10,933 nt of DNA, taken from assembly GCA_022798855.1 (NCBI GenBank), contig JAAWNI010000062.1, positions 1 to 10,933 on the forward strand, written 5' to 3'. Shown here piece by piece: positions 1-5,545 of this stretch. This stretch comes from Lawsonibacter sp. GTDB lineage: Bacteria; Bacillota; Clostridia; Oscillospirales; Oscillospiraceae. Positions within the stretch are counted from its first letter, which is position 1; every line of letters begins with the position of its first letter. The notes beneath the pieces are model-generated. The model worked only from the letters and a program-made list of their open reading frames with translations, made no database searches and was not told the DNA's origin. The translations under genes were made by a program, and so were the position numbers.

Positions 1-101
1 ATTTTCGCAGGAATACTGGATGTATTGCAAGAAAATTTAACGCGGTATGACGGCAAAAGGCCCGTCAAGCGGCGTGCTGAGAGATATTAAACAGGCTCTT
101 A

Positions 102-151
102 TGTAGGGGCGGACATTGTCCGCCCGCGGGCGCACACTGTGCGCCCCTGCA
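102..151. repeat. Palindromic intergenic repeat, TGTAGGG family, copy 1
   Basis: The element begins TGTAGGGGCG and ends CGCCCCTGCA, which are inverted with one mismatch. Inside are two neighbouring hairpins: GGGCGGAC pairing with GTCCGCCC, and GGGCGCACA pairing with TGTGCGCCC. The same terminal sequence recurs in this window near 4734, 8188 and 9943, so it is a dispersed palindromic element rather than a local terminator. No T-run follows it. Confidence 0.75.
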
Positions 152-217
152 GAGCGCGCCAATTCACGTGATCGCGGTAAAATGCGCGGCAGGGCGCTCT
201 ATGAGGCAAACCCTGGA

Positions 218-246
218 TTGACAGGAGAAACCGTCCGTGATAGCAT
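218..246 (+). promoter_or_regulatory. Probable sigma-A type promoter for the sugar kinase
   Basis: A perfect -35 box TTGACA (218-223) is followed after 17 bases by TAGCAT (241-246), which matches four of six consensus -10 bases. This would give a leader of about 50 nt ahead of the ATG at 307. A Shine-Dalgarno GGAGGCGG lies just before the start. No riboswitch or attenuator structure is evident in the leader. Confidence 0.5.
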
Positions 247-306
247 AGCGTTATAAGGCGTCCACGGCGCCGGCCCTGATCGAACTACTTATGGAGGCGG
301 GAAATT

Positions 307-1245
307 ATGGATTTATACAGTCTCGGCGAACTTGTAATCGACTTCACCCCCGGCAGCGAACCGGCCAGCTACATCCGCAACCCCGGCGGCGCCCCCGCGA
401 ACGCCGCCATCACCGCCGCCCGGAGCGGCCTGGAGGTGGGCATGTGCGGCAGCGTGGGGGACGACGACTTCGGCCGCTTCCTGATCCAGACCCTGGAGGA
501 AAACGGCGTCAAGGTCCTCAACCCCAAGCTGTGCGGCAAGGCCATCACCACCCTGGCCTTTGTCACCCTGGCCCCCGACGGCAACCGCAGCTTCACCTTC
601 GCCCGGAAGCCCGGGGCCGACATGTTCCTGGAGGAGGAGGCCGTCAAGGCGGAGGACATCCAAAGCAGTGCCATCGTCCACGCCGGTTCCTGCTCCCTGT
701 CCGCCTCCCCGGTGGCGGAAGCCACCATCAAGGCCCTGCGCCTGGGCCATGAGATGGGCAAGCTGGTGAGCTTCGACGTGAATTACCGCAACGTGATGTG
801 GCAGGACGGCCAGGCCGCCTGCGCCGCCAAGGTGCGGGAGATCCTGCCCTATGTGGACCTGCTGAAGGTGTCCGACGAGGAGGTGGGCATGATGGGGGGC
901 GAAGCCGCCCTGCCCGGCCTGATGGAGGAATTCGGCGTCACGGTCGTGGTGGAGACGCTGGGGGGCGCGGGGGCCCGGTGCTTCTTCGCCGGAGAGTGCT
1001 GGGACACGGCCGGCAGAAAGGTGCCCTGCGTGGACACCAACGGCGCCGGCGACGCCTTCTGGGGGGCCTTCCTGTCCAGCCTGCGCATCCAGGGGGTGGA
1101 CAAAAAGGAACAGCTGACCCGGGAGATTGTGGCCCAGGCCGTGGGGTACGGCAACGCCGCCGGCGGGCTGACCGTCCAGAAGAAGGGGGCCATCCCCGCC
1201 CTCCCCACCCGGCAGGAAATCGAGTCCTTCCTGGCCCAGGGCTGA
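307..1245 (+). CDS. PfkB/ribokinase-family carbohydrate kinase, probable fructokinase
   Basis: This cytoplasmic kinase of 312 residues is predicted to phosphorylate a sugar with ATP. It carries the ribokinase-family hallmarks in the expected places: the N-terminal GGAPANAA glycine-rich sugar-binding motif (about residues 27-34), FDVNYR in the middle, and the C-terminal DTNGAGD anion-hole signature (243-249), whose last Asp is the catalytic base. Length fits the family (about 300-330). The start is fixed by GGAGG a few bases upstream. FDVNYR with the overall layout resembles clostridial fructokinases, but family sequence alone does not settle the substrate, so ribose-type or 2-keto-3-deoxygluconate kinase activity cannot be excluded. 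No transporter, sugar hydrolase or regulator is adjacent. It appears monocistronic, with its own promoter at 218-246 and terminator at 1267-1301. Confidence 0.93.
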   Translation: MDLYSLGELVIDFTPGSEPASYIRNPGGAPANAAITAARSGLEVGMCGSVGDDDFGRFLIQTLEENGVKVLNPKLCGKAITTLAFVTLAPDGNRSFTFARKPGADMFLEEEAVKAEDIQSSAIVHAGSCSLSASPVAEATIKALRLGHEMGKLVSFDVNYRNVMWQDGQAACAAKVREILPYVDLLKVSDEEVGMMGGEAALPGLMEEFGVTVVVETLGGAGARCFFAGECWDTAGRKVPCVDTNGAGDAFWGAFLSSLRIQGVDKKEQLTREIVAQAVGYGNAAGGLTVQKKGAIPALPTRQEIESFLAQG

Positions 1246-1266
1246 GGGCCTGTTCAGCACCTCCCC

Positions 1267-1301
1267 GGGGCGCGCCGAACCGGCGCGCCCCTCCTTTTTC
1301 C
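1267..1301 (+). terminator. Intrinsic terminator of the sugar kinase gene
   Basis: A perfect 10-bp GC stem, GGGGCGCGCC (1267-1276) with GGCGCGCCCC (1282-1291), is closed by a 5-nt loop and followed by TCCTTTTT. It lies 22 nt after the kinase stop codon. Confidence 0.85.
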
Positions 1302-1309
1302 GGTATACG

Positions 1310-1348
1310 AAAAGCCCCGGACGCCTGCTCCAAGGCATCCGGGGTTTT
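1310..1348. terminator. Second, bidirectional-looking terminator hairpin
   Basis: CCCCGGACGCC (1315-1325) pairs with GGCATCCGGGG (1334-1344) with one C/A mismatch and an 8-nt loop. It is flanked by AAAA on the left and TTTT on the right, so it could terminate transcription from either direction. It may back up the kinase terminator or stop leftward read-through from tadA. Confidence 0.7.
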
Positions 1349-1500
1349 CCGTTGAAAAAGAGGATTAAAATGAAACGAACTGTCTCTTGCGAATTTTATG
1401 ATATAGGAAAGATATTAAATAATCCAACGTCAAATGTTACAAAAGGATTAAATAAAATGGGACAGATTATGTCCAACTCCCCCACCCGGAGAAAAAGGGA

Positions 1501-1532
1501 GAAAGGCCGGCGGAGCGACCCGCCAGCCTTTC
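1501..1532 (-). terminator. Intrinsic terminator downstream of tadA
   Basis: GAAAGGC-C-GGCGG (1501-1513) pairs with CCGCC-A-GCCTTTC (1520-1532), a 12-bp stem with one mismatch. On the minus strand the hairpin is followed by TCCCTTTTTC, whereas the plus-strand side has no T-run. It therefore reads as a leftward terminator, about 105 nt past the tadA stop. Confidence 0.65.
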
Positions 1533-1549
1533 AAAAAATGGAGGATAGA

Positions 1550-1633
1550 ATGAAAAGATGTTCTTGCCTTGCGAGTATGAGTATAGACAAAAGATTTTAC
1601 AAAAGTTCTCTTGAGATGTTACAAAAGATTTAA
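1550..1633 (+). CDS. Possible 27-residue small ORF (doubtful)
   Basis: The frame starts at an ATG preceded by GGAGG with a 5-base spacer, an excellent ribosome binding site, and encodes MKRCSCLASM... ending ...MLQKI. The upstream half of the local duplication also has a GAGG-ATG AAA start at 1370, in the same frame, which reads through the tadA terminator hairpin into this ORF (87 residues in total). No recognisable domain, signal peptide or membrane helix is visible. It lies opposite the tadA 3' region in AT-rich DNA, so chance is a fair explanation. I list it only because of the duplicated start context. Confidence 0.18.
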   Translation: MKRCSCLASMSIDKRFYKSSLEMLQKI

Positions 1634-1636
1634 ATA

Positions 1637-2080
1637 TTATCGCAAACTTTGAAAAAACGCCTGGAGCACCCCCTCGCACTCCCGCTCCAGGGGTCCCCGG
1701 TAGATGCGGGGGCGGTGGTTGAACCGCTCCTCGAAGAGGTTGAGCACCGACCCGCAGCAGCCCGACTTCTCCTCCCTCGCCCCATAGCGGACCTCCTCCA
1801 CCCGGGCGTTGATGATGGCCCCGGCGCACATGGGGCAGGGCTCCAGGGTGGCATACAGGGTGCAGCCCTGGAGCCGCCAGCTGCCCAGCCGGACGCAGGC
1901 CTCCCGGATGGCTTCCACCTCCGCGTGGGCGGTGGCGTCGCCGTTCAGCTCCCGGCGGTTGCGGCCCCGGCCGACGACCTCCCCGTCCCGGACGATGACG
2001 CACCCCACCGGCACATCCCCGTGGCCGGCGGCTTCCCGGGCCAGGCGCAGGGCTTCGGCCATAAAATCTTCGTGGTCCAT
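1637..2080 (-). CDS. tadA: tRNA-specific adenosine deaminase TadA
   Basis: This zinc-dependent deaminase converts adenosine-34 to inosine in the anticodon wobble position of tRNA-Arg(ACG), which allows CGU/CGC/CGA decoding. The 147-residue protein has the cytidine-deaminase-fold motif: HAE with zinc ligand H52 and proton-shuttling E54, and PCPMC with zinc ligands C82 and C85, followed by AGAIINARV. Length and C-terminal helix are standard. I place the start at 2080 because AGGAGG lies just upstream of that ATG. An in-frame upstream ATG at 2101 has no such site and falls outside the conserved region. The gene is divergent from the 2305 gene, with its own promoter near 2206-2234 and a hairpin-rich leader. 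Its terminator is at 1501-1532. Confidence 0.95.
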   Translation of the reverse strand: MDHEDFMAEALRLAREAAGHGDVPVGCVIVRDGEVVGRGRNRRELNGDATAHAEVEAIREACVRLGSWRLQGCTLYATLEPCPMCAGAIINARVEEVRYGAREEKSGCCGSVLNLFEERFNHRPRIYRGPLERECEGVLQAFFQSLR

Positions 2081-2112
2081 TGCTGTCCTCCTGTATCTCA
2101 AACCGGTACGCC

Positions 2113-2189
2113 TGTAGGCAAGGGCTCTGCCCTTGCCTTTTCACAAAGGCGCAAATCTGATTTGGCAAGGGCAAAGCCCTTGCCCCACA
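2113..2189. repeat. Paired-hairpin element in the tadA leader
   Basis: Two perfect hairpins, both with stem GGCAAGGGC/GCCCTTGCC and 3-nt loops (2117-2137 and 2164-2184), flank a smaller palindrome CAAATC-T-GATTTG. The outer ends TGTAGG and CCCCACA resemble the termini of the TGTAGGG...CCCTACA repeats elsewhere in the window. The two identical stems can also pair with each other over a long range. Together with the predicted promoter it would sit in the 5' untranslated region of tadA. Confidence 0.65.
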
Positions 2190-2205
2190 TGATGTAAGCT
2201 CTGCA

Positions 2206-2234
2206 ATTCTACCTCATAAACGAATTTTCCGCAA
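2206..2234 (-). promoter_or_regulatory. Predicted tadA promoter
   Basis: On the minus strand TTGCGG (2229-2234) is followed after 17 bases by TAGAAT (2206-2211), a five-of-six -10 box with a weak -35. The start point would be near 2199, giving a leader of about 120 nt that contains the paired hairpins. Confidence 0.35.
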
Positions 2235-2243
2235 CCCGCCGCC

Positions 2244-2272
2244 TTGAATTTCTCCGTAAAATCGCTTATAAT
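2244..2272 (+). promoter_or_regulatory. Promoter for the 2305 gene and mnmG
   Basis: TTGAAT (2244-2249) and a perfect TATAAT (2267-2272) are separated by 17 bases. The transcript would start about 25 nt before the ATG at 2305. It lies back to back with the predicted tadA promoter, so both directions fire from a compact region of about 70 bp. Confidence 0.65.
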
Positions 2273-2304
2273 CATACCCACTGATAAATCAAGGGGGACG
2301 CGCT

Positions 2305-2751
2305 ATGTGGGACCACAAAAACGAGGACCGGCCCGGCCGCTATGGCGACCCGGGCAAGTTCATCACCGACCCGGACAAGCTGGAGCTGGACCAGCACGCG
2401 CTGGTCTACATCTCCGCCGAGGAGGACTACGACATCGCGGTGGACCTGGAGGGCCAGGAGGAGAAGTTCGACGCCCTGCGGCCTTACATCGCCTTTGTGG
2501 CAAAAAACATCTGCCGGCTGGACGATTTGGTCCAGCGATATGACCGGGAGCGTGAGCGGGGCGGCGGCCGCTTCCCCTACTCCCTGAATCTGGTCTATGT
2601 GGATGAGCCCTGCCTCATCCTGGAATACTGTGGCATGATCGAAAACACAACCTTTGACGTCGTATTCCGGCAGGAGGATGGGAAATTCATTCTGGAGGGC
2701 TTTGGAATGCGGAACAACCTTCCCCCTGACTGGAGTGTGGAATTCGCGTGA
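2305..2751 (+). CDS. Conserved-type small acidic protein of unknown function
   Basis: I do not recognise this 148-residue protein. It is rich in Asp, Glu and aromatics, with no signal peptide, membrane helix or cysteine motif. The second half has alternating hydrophobic stretches (SLNLVYVD, CLILEYCGM, FDVVF, KFILEGFGM) consistent with a small beta-rich cytosolic fold. The start is supported by AGGGGG 7 bases upstream and a good promoter at 2244-2272. Its TGA overlaps the GTG of mnmG in the sequence GTGA, so the two are probably cotranscribed and translationally coupled. A link to tRNA modification is only a neighbourhood inference. Several DUF families of this size occur as immunity or SMI1-like proteins, but I see no decisive motif. 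Confidence 0.8.
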   Translation: MWDHKNEDRPGRYGDPGKFITDPDKLELDQHALVYISAEEDYDIAVDLEGQEEKFDALRPYIAFVAKNICRLDDLVQRYDRERERGGGRFPYSLNLVYVDEPCLILEYCGMIENTTFDVVFRQEDGKFILEGFGMRNNLPPDWSVEFA

Positions 2752-4622
2752 AGACCTATTTCGCCGGACAATTTGACATCGCCGTCATCGGGGCGGGCCA
2801 TGCGGGCATCGAGGCCGCCCTGGCCGCCGCCCGGATGGGGATGAGGACCCTGTGCTTCACCGTCAACCTGGACGCGGTGGGCAACATGCCCTGCAACCCG
2901 GCCATCGGGGGCACAGGCAAGGGCCATCTGGTCCGGGAGCTTGACGCCCTGGGGGGCGAGATGGCCAAAGCCGCCGACAGGGCCTGCATCCAGTACCGGC
3001 TCCTCAACCGGAGCAAGGGCCCCGCCGTGTGGTCCCTCCGGGCCCAGGCCGACCGCCGGGAGTACCAGAAGGTGATGAAGCACACCCTGGAGCGCCAGGA
3101 GAACCTGTGGGTCAAGCAGGCGGAGGTGGTGGACATCCTCACCGAAAACGGCGCCGTATCCGGGGTGGTTACCCATACCGGGGCGGTGTACGGGGTGAAG
3201 GCCGCGGTGGCGGCCACCGGCACCCACTTGGGTGGCCGCATCGTGGTGGGGGAGGTGGTCCGGGACTCCGGCCCCGACGGCCTGTCCGCCGCCCTGCCCC
3301 TGACCCAGGCCCTCATCCGGCTGGGGCTGTCCATCCGCCGGTTCAAGACGGGCACGCCCCCCCGGGTCAACGCCCGCAGCGTGGACTTTTCCAAAATGGA
3401 GCTCCAGGAGGGGGACGGGGAGGGGCTGGCCTTCTCCTTCCAGACGGAGCGCCCCCCGGAGAACCGGGCGGTGTGCTGGCTCACCTACACCAACGAGGAC
3501 ACCCACAAAATCATCCGGGCCAACCTGTCCCGCTCCCCCCTCTACGACGGCACCATCGAGGGGGTGGGCCCCCGCTACTGCCCCTCCATCGAGACAAAGG
3601 TAGAGCGCTTCCCCGACAAGGAGCGCCACCAGCTGTTCATCGAGCCCATGGGCCTGGATACCGAGGAGCTGTACATCCAGGGCTTCTCCTCCTCGCTGCC
3701 TGAGGAGGTGCAGATCGAGATGCTCCACACCATCCCCGGCCTGGAGAACGCCGAGATGACCCGGTGCGCCTACGCCATCGAGTACGACTGCGTGGACCCC
3801 ACCGGCCTGGAAGCCACCCTGGAGGTGAAAGTGGTCCCTGGCCTGTACGGGGCAGGGCAGTTCAACGGCTCCTCCGGCTATGAGGAGGCCGCCGTCCAGG
3901 GCTTTGTGGCCGGGGTGAACGCCGCCCTGAAAATCCAGGGCAGGCCGCCCCTGATCCTCCGCCGGGACCAGGGGTATATCGGGGTGCTCATCGACGACCT
4001 GGTTACCAAGGGCACCAACGAGCCCTACCGCATGATGACCTCCCGCACCGAGTACCGGCTCCTCCACCGCCAGGACAACGCCGACCGGCGGCTGGCCCCC
4101 ATCGGGTATGAGCTGGGGCTGGTCTCCCGGGAGCGATACGAAGCGGTGCGGGAGAAATACGCCGCTGTAGACCGGGAGGTCCGCCGCCTGGAGCGCACCG
4201 GCACGCCCCCCACCCCGGAGCTGGCCGCCCTGCTGGAGGCCCGGGGGGAGCCCCCCGTCAAGGACGGGGCCCGGCTGGCCGACCTGCTCCGCCGCCCCCG
4301 GCTGTCCTACGCCGATCTGGCCCCCTTCGACCCGGAGCGGCCCGCCCTGGACCCCGCCGTGGCCCGGGAAGCGGAAATCACCATCAAATACGCCGGCTAC
4401 ATCGACCGCCAGCTGCGCCAGGTGGAGGAGGTCCGCCGGCTGGAGGAGCGGCCCATGCCGGAGGATATCGACTACCTGTCCATCGCCGGCCTGCGGCTGG
4501 AAGCCCGGCAGAAGCTGGACGCCATCCGCCCCAAAAACCTGGGCCAGGCCGGGCGGGTGTCCGGAGTATCCCCGGCGGACGTGGCGGTGCTGATGGTGTA
4601 TTTGAAGCAGAGGGAATCGTGA
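2748..4622 (+). CDS. mnmG: tRNA uridine-5-carboxymethylaminomethyl modification enzyme MnmG (GidA)
   Basis: MnmG is an FAD- and NADH-using enzyme. With the GTPase MnmE it installs (carboxymethyl)aminomethyl groups on wobble uridine 34 of certain tRNAs, using methylenetetrahydrofolate. Visible hallmarks: the N-terminal FAD dinucleotide-binding motif DIAVIGAGHAG (10-20), the signature NMPCNPAIGGTGKGH with conserved C49, PRYCPSIE with the second conserved cysteine C278, GLYGAGQFNGSSGYEEAAVQG for FAD, and TSRTEYRLLHRQDNADRRL. The C-terminal helical MnmE/tRNA-binding region ends SPADVAVLMVYL. At 624 residues it is full length. The start is GTG, chosen because the conserved FAD motif follows directly and it overlaps the stop of the preceding gene. 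No strong Shine-Dalgarno is present, consistent with translational coupling. The usual neighbours mnmE and rsmG are absent from the window. Confidence 0.97.
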   Translation: MKTYFAGQFDIAVIGAGHAGIEAALAAARMGMRTLCFTVNLDAVGNMPCNPAIGGTGKGHLVRELDALGGEMAKAADRACIQYRLLNRSKGPAVWSLRAQADRREYQKVMKHTLERQENLWVKQAEVVDILTENGAVSGVVTHTGAVYGVKAAVAATGTHLGGRIVVGEVVRDSGPDGLSAALPLTQALIRLGLSIRRFKTGTPPRVNARSVDFSKMELQEGDGEGLAFSFQTERPPENRAVCWLTYTNEDTHKIIRANLSRSPLYDGTIEGVGPRYCPSIETKVERFPDKERHQLFIEPMGLDTEELYIQGFSSSLPEEVQIEMLHTIPGLENAEMTRCAYAIEYDCVDPTGLEATLEVKVVPGLYGAGQFNGSSGYEEAAVQGFVAGVNAALKIQGRPPLILRRDQGYIGVLIDDLVTKGTNEPYRMMTSRTEYRLLHRQDNADRRLAPIGYELGLVSRERYEAVREKYAAVDREVRRLERTGTPPTPELAALLEARGEPPVKDGARLADLLRRPRLSYADLAPFDPERPALDPAVAREAEITIKYAGYIDRQLRQVEEVRRLEERPMPEDIDYLSIAGLRLEARQKLDAIRPKNLGQAGRVSGVSPADVAVLMVYLKQRES

Positions 4623-4705
4623 GGGGCGCTTGCGGATACCGTCGAATTTCTGTATCATACCAGTGCCTGACTTTACCTATGCAAAAGGCAATTAAGCCCA
4701 AAACC

Positions 4706-4835
4706 TATAGCAATCATCAGAATTGCTGGCAAATGTAGGGCGGGACGACCTCGGCCCGCCGTCCTGCCGCAAACGGCGCGCCGGGTCGTCGCGCCCTACG
4801 GGGCGCCTTTGTCAGCAATTTTGGATCCTGCTATA
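4706..4835. mobile_element. MITE-like 130-bp element with nested TGTAGGG repeat
   Basis: Terminal inverted repeats of 26 bp (4706-4731 and 4810-4835) match at 19 positions. Each outer end is TATAGCA and each inner part contains AATTGCTG. Ends beginning TA fit a TA target-site duplication, as made by IS630/mariner-type transposases, but no transposase is encoded. The interior is almost entirely a 67-bp palindromic repeat (4734-4800). The right end abuts the terminator stem at 4835. This is a structural call; repeat copies elsewhere in the genome would be needed to prove mobility. Confidence 0.5.
4734..4800. repeat. Palindromic repeat, TGTAGGG family, copy 2 (67 bp)
   Basis: Its arms, TGTAGGGCGGGACGACC and GGTCGTCGCGCCCTACG, are inverted with one internal mismatch plus a terminal difference. 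It has the same length as the copy inside mutS (9943-10009). The two share the block ACGGCGCGCCGGG plus TCGTCGCGCCCTAC apart from one extra G. Confidence 0.75.
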
Positions 4836-4878
4836 AAAGGAATCCCGGAGAGACACGACCTCTCCGGGATTCCTTTTT
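4835..4878. terminator. Strong bidirectional terminator between mnmG and the XRE gene
   Basis: A perfect 18-bp stem (4835-4852 with 4860-4877) and a 7-nt loop are flanked by A-run and T-run on the two sides, so an intrinsic terminator can form in either direction. It lies between convergent genes: rightward mnmG (ends 4622) and leftward XRE (ends 4947). Confidence 0.92.
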
Positions 4879-4946
4879 GCGAAAAGATGATTTAGCCTTG
4901 AGGGGAATGAGGTATATACCACAGCCGCCCTGGAACACGCAAGAGG

Positions 4947-5204
4947 TTACGGCAAATTTTTATTCGGTTTTTTCCGCTTGTAGGGCTTGGGTTCATCGGT
5001 GAGCCCCAGCAGGTAATCGGCGGAGATGTTGTAGTGTTCACAAATAAAGGATAGCTTTTCCAGAGTTGTAGATGCGGTGCCACACTCCAACTCGCTGACC
5101 TGGCTTTTTCCAACGCCGAGGAGCAGTCCCAAGTCCTCCTGCTTCTCGTCATGCGCTTTTCTGACAGCGCGCAGCCGCTGTCCAAAAATTTCTGTAGAAA
5201 ACAT
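4947..5204 (-). CDS. XRE/Cro-CI family helix-turn-helix repressor
   Basis: This small DNA-binding protein of 85 residues is nearly all one HTH_3 domain (about residues 6-65). It contains the recognition region QEDLGLLLGVGKSQVSELECG and the family-typical ending NISADYLLGLTDEP. A basic tail KPYKRKKPNKN follows. The ATG at 5204 is preceded by AAGGGG at good spacing. No protease, sensor or oligomerisation domain is attached, so it probably acts as a simple dimeric repressor. It is divergent from the small gene at 5288, and paired operator-like repeats lie over that gene's promoter. It most likely represses its neighbour and perhaps itself. Base composition is more AT-rich than the flanking housekeeping genes, which suits an acquired cassette. 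Confidence 0.9.
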   Translation of the reverse strand: MFSTEIFGQRLRAVRKAHDEKQEDLGLLLGVGKSQVSELECGTASTTLEKLSFICEHYNISADYLLGLTDEPKPYKRKKPNKNLP

Positions 5205-5214
5205 AATTCACCCC

Positions 5215-5243
5215 TTGACAGTTCGATGATATCATACTATAAT
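5215..5243 (+). promoter_or_regulatory. Consensus promoter of the 5288 gene
   Basis: TTGACA (5215-5220), a 17-base spacer, and TATAAT (5238-5243) match both consensus hexamers perfectly. A promoter this strong next to a repressor gene implies that it is normally held off. Confidence 0.85.
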
Positions 5244-5267
5244 ACACATGAAGAGTTCGATAATATC
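5220..5267. promoter_or_regulatory. Paired operator-like repeats for the XRE regulator
   Basis: AGTTCGATGATATC (5220-5233) and AGTTCGATAATATC (5254-5267) are direct repeats identical at 13 of 14 positions and 34 bp apart, about three helical turns. Each contains a palindrome: ATGATATCAT in the first and CGATA-A-TATCG in the second. The first fills the spacer between the -35 and -10 boxes; the second covers the expected start of transcription. That geometry is what a repressor needs. Assignment to the adjacent XRE protein is inferred from position. Confidence 0.6.
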
Positions 5268-5287
5268 GGAATTTTGGAGGTGTAGGC

Positions 5288-5545
5288 GTGGACGGGCTTC
5301 TCTTTAAAATTTACAACGGTGGCTATGACATTACTCAAAGATATGTCCGGGAGCAGGCGGAATTAAACAAAAAGCTTGGTGCAAAGTGGGATGAAGTGGA
5401 AAAGGCGCTTGGGAGCGAATTTCTGGACTGCGTACTGGAGCTGGATGGGAAGCGCATGGAACAGGAGGGCTTTTACTGCTACCGCGAGGGCTTCCGCCTG
5501 GGGGTAAACCTCATGCTGGAGGCCCTCACATCGGCCACTGTGTGA
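5288..5545 (+). CDS. Small DUF6809-like protein of unknown function
   Basis: This 85-residue protein is predicted to be mostly helical. It starts LLFKIYNGGYDI and ends with FYCYREGFRLGVNLMLEAL. That combination, an N-terminal LY-x-G segment and a C-terminal F-x-x-GFRLG-x-x-LM-x-E helix, is familiar from short clostridial proteins annotated as DUF6809, often found near phage or XRE-type regulators; no biochemical function is known to me. The start is GTG, fixed by GGAGG with a 7-base spacer. It is driven by a consensus promoter carrying two operator-like repeats and faces the XRE repressor gene. Its last 20 bases overlap the 3' end of the convergent gene at 5526. A toxin role in a repressor-toxin pair is conceivable but has no motif support. 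Confidence 0.75.
   Translation: MDGLLFKIYNGGYDITQRYVREQAELNKKLGAKWDEVEKALGSEFLDCVLELDGKRMEQEGFYCYREGFRLGVNLMLEALTSATV

Larger units (their letters stand above)
1359..1635 (+). repeat. Degenerate direct duplication in an AT-rich gap
   Basis: Two related segments, about 1359-1453 and 1540-1635, share the order GAGGAT, ATGAAA, CTTGCGA, TAT-rich, then ATGTTACAAAAG plus an AT tail. CTTGCGA (1386 and 1568) and ATGTTACAAAAG (1434 and 1616) are exactly 48 bases apart in both copies. The gap-free 68-base alignment has about 47 identities. The final 20 bases differ at only two positions. TTACAAAAG occurs a third time near 1596. The stretch is markedly more AT-rich than its surroundings. Confidence 0.55.

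Noticed and set aside
150..306. Riboswitch in the sugar kinase leader
   Set aside because: The predicted leader is only about 50 nt and shows no conserved aptamer sequence or antiterminator/terminator pair.
313..1338. 341-codon open frame antisense to the sugar kinase
   Set aside because: The plus-strand kinase has both PfkB signatures and a Shine-Dalgarno. The antisense frame runs through two terminators and is His/Gly-rich shadow translation.
1467..2174. 235-codon minus-strand frame over tadA
   Set aside because: It lies in a different frame from tadA, crosses the tadA terminator and leader hairpins, and contains no deaminase motif.
2595..4658. 687-codon open frame antisense to mnmG
   Set aside because: MnmG on the plus strand is full length with all family motifs. 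The antisense frame is Gly/Pro/His/Ala-rich low-complexity translation typical of the complement of GC-rich genes.
4892..5185. 97-codon frame overlapping the XRE gene
   Set aside because: It is out of frame with the clear helix-turn-helix protein and lacks a ribosome binding site.
5205..5270. A defined minus-strand promoter for the XRE gene
   Set aside because: Several AT-rich -10-like hexamers exist (TATGAT, TATAGT), but none has a convincing -35 at 16-18 bases, so no position could be fixed.
4947..5545. Toxin-antitoxin system made of the XRE protein and the 5288 protein
   Set aside because: Typical pairs are codirectional and overlapping, whereas these genes are divergent. The small protein shows no toxin-family motif, so I keep only a repressor-target reading.
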